DNA of 64,000 nucleotides, from NCBI GenBank assembly GCA_944380295.1, contig CALWHE010000001.1:65172-129171 (forward strand). The letters run 5' to 3'. Both the position numbers and the translations under genes were made by a program. Source of the DNA: an uncultured Christensenellaceae bacterium. Its GTDB lineage: Bacteria; Bacillota; Clostridia; Christensenellales; UBA3700. Below, piece by piece: positions 63,500 through 64,000 of this stretch (positions within the stretch are counted from its first letter, which is position 1; each line of letters begins with the position of its first letter). Under the pieces are notes generated by a model. It worked only from the letters and a program-made list of their open reading frames with translations, had not been told where the DNA came from and did no database searches.

Positions 63500-64000
63500 A
63501 TGGCTGCTAACATGAAGGGAAGAAACATGCCCCGCCTGCAAGACGCGGAAGCGAGGATCAGAAACTTTGACGAGGTGAGCCTGGGCTTTGACGACGCCAC
63601 CATGGTGGAAGAAGCCAACCGCTGCCTCAACTGCAAAAACGCGCCCTGCATGGGCGGCTGCCCGGTGGGCATACACATTCCGGAGTTTATCTCCCGCCTC
63701 AAAGAGGGGGATAAAGACGGAGCGGCAGAAATCATCGCCCGCTCCACCAAGCTGCCCGCCATCTGCGGCAGGGTCTGCCCGCAAGAAAAGCAATGCGAAA
63801 AATATTGCGTGCGCAACCGCGCCGGCGGTGCCGTGGCTATCGGACAGCTGGAACGCTGCGTGGGCGATCATAACCTGACCAAAGAAAACGTGAAGAGCAC
63901 TCCCGATCCCTCCGCGCCGGCGGTGGCGATAGTGGGCAGCGGTCCGGCGGGACTTACCTGCGCGGCGGACTGCCTCTCCGCGGGTCTGCGCGTCACCATC
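63500..64000 (+). CDS. NADPH-dependent GltA-like/NfnB subunit (5' part; truncated by window)
   Basis: The first 167 residues of a glutamate-synthase small-subunit-like flavoprotein: RLQDAEARIRNFDEVSLGF, an N-terminal ferredoxin-like domain with cysteines in CLNCKNAPCMGGCPVGIHIP and CGRVCPQEKQCEKYC for two [4Fe-4S] clusters, then the FAD-binding VAIVGSGPAGLTCAADCLS. ATG 63500 is preceded by GATGAGG. The gene continues beyond the right edge. It forms a two-subunit oxidoreductase with the preceding gene. Confidence 0.9.
   Translation, partial: MAANMKGRNMPRLQDAEARIRNFDEVSLGFDDATMVEEANRCLNCKNAPCMGGCPVGIHIPEFISRLKEGDKDGAAEIIARSTKLPAICGRVCPQEKQCEKYCVRNRAGGAVAIGQLERCVGDHNLTKENVKSTPDPSAPAVAIVGSGPAGLTCAADCLSAGLRVTI

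Overview
The window reads as chromosomal DNA of an uncultured, endospore-forming clostridial Bacillota, GC-rich for that group. The sporulation genes spoIVA, spoVAC-spoVAD-spoVAE and yunB, a free-standing Spo0A-type DNA-binding domain, T-box leaders on leuA and pheST, and the order dnaG-rpoD-trmK-nif3-like-zinc ribbon all point there. Christensenellales-like lineages are plausible, but no rRNA is present to prove it. Coding is dense, mostly on the plus strand, with many ATGA/TGATG stop-start overlaps.

Layout. 1-9.7 kb: end of a transporter gene, a frameshifted membrane-protein gene, a very large RND permease (minus), a small Spo0A_C/SpoIIM-like pair (minus), a D,D-carboxypeptidase and the truncated remnant of a TIR-domain gene. 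9.7-10.6 kb: 38-bp tandem repeats, tRNA-Val(GAC) and a direct repeat of the tRNA 3' end. 10.6-16.7 kb: ZIP transporter, DUF6512 protein, GH31 glucosidase, Mug-like glycosylase, spoIVA. 16.7-19.3 kb: an AT-richer island encoding a membrane-anchored coiled-coil/DUF6273-like protein, preceded by a decayed partial copy of its own N-terminus. 19.3-28.3 kb: dgt (minus), then dnaG, rpoD, trmK, nif3-like, zinc-ribbon and membrane-protein genes, then a phosphate transporter with its PhoU-like partner. 28.3-29.8 kb: a non-coding region packed with structured repeats, ending in the leuA T-box. 29.8-41.1 kb: leuA, a MATE exporter and a one-strand operon for the whole chorismate/Phe/Tyr route (aroF-aroB-aroA-aroC-pheA-aroE::aroK-aroQ-tyrA). 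41.3-44.9 kb: spoVA operon, 1 kb of repeat-rich non-coding DNA, yunB (minus). 45-56 kb: T-box, pheS-pheT, U32 protein, mutS2, small membrane protein, cysteine desulfurase, thiI. 56-64 kb: CtpE-like P-type ATPase, guaA, purA, nth and the start of a two-subunit NADPH-linked flavoprotein module.

How the genes work together. The shikimate operon holds every step from DAHP to prephenate/phenylpyruvate/4-hydroxyphenylpyruvate, with the dehydrogenase and kinase fused. Cysteine desulfurase plus ThiI form the usual 4-thiouridine pair. PiT plus a DUF47 protein form a low-affinity phosphate uptake pair. leuA and pheST are controlled by charging of tRNA-Leu and tRNA-Phe.

The most unusual material is non-coding. 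At 28.3-29.5 kb there is (i) a composite element present twice, whose hairpin stems differ by fully compensated base changes, (ii) an array of five unrelated hairpins joined by an invariant ATTTCAC heptamer, and (iii) a 166-bp near-palindrome with perfect 17-bp ends. A second, different repeat array lies at 43.5-43.9 kb. Three genes (dgt, the phosphate transporter, the P-type ATPase) have promoters placed so that transcription should start at the ATG, suggesting leaderless mRNAs.
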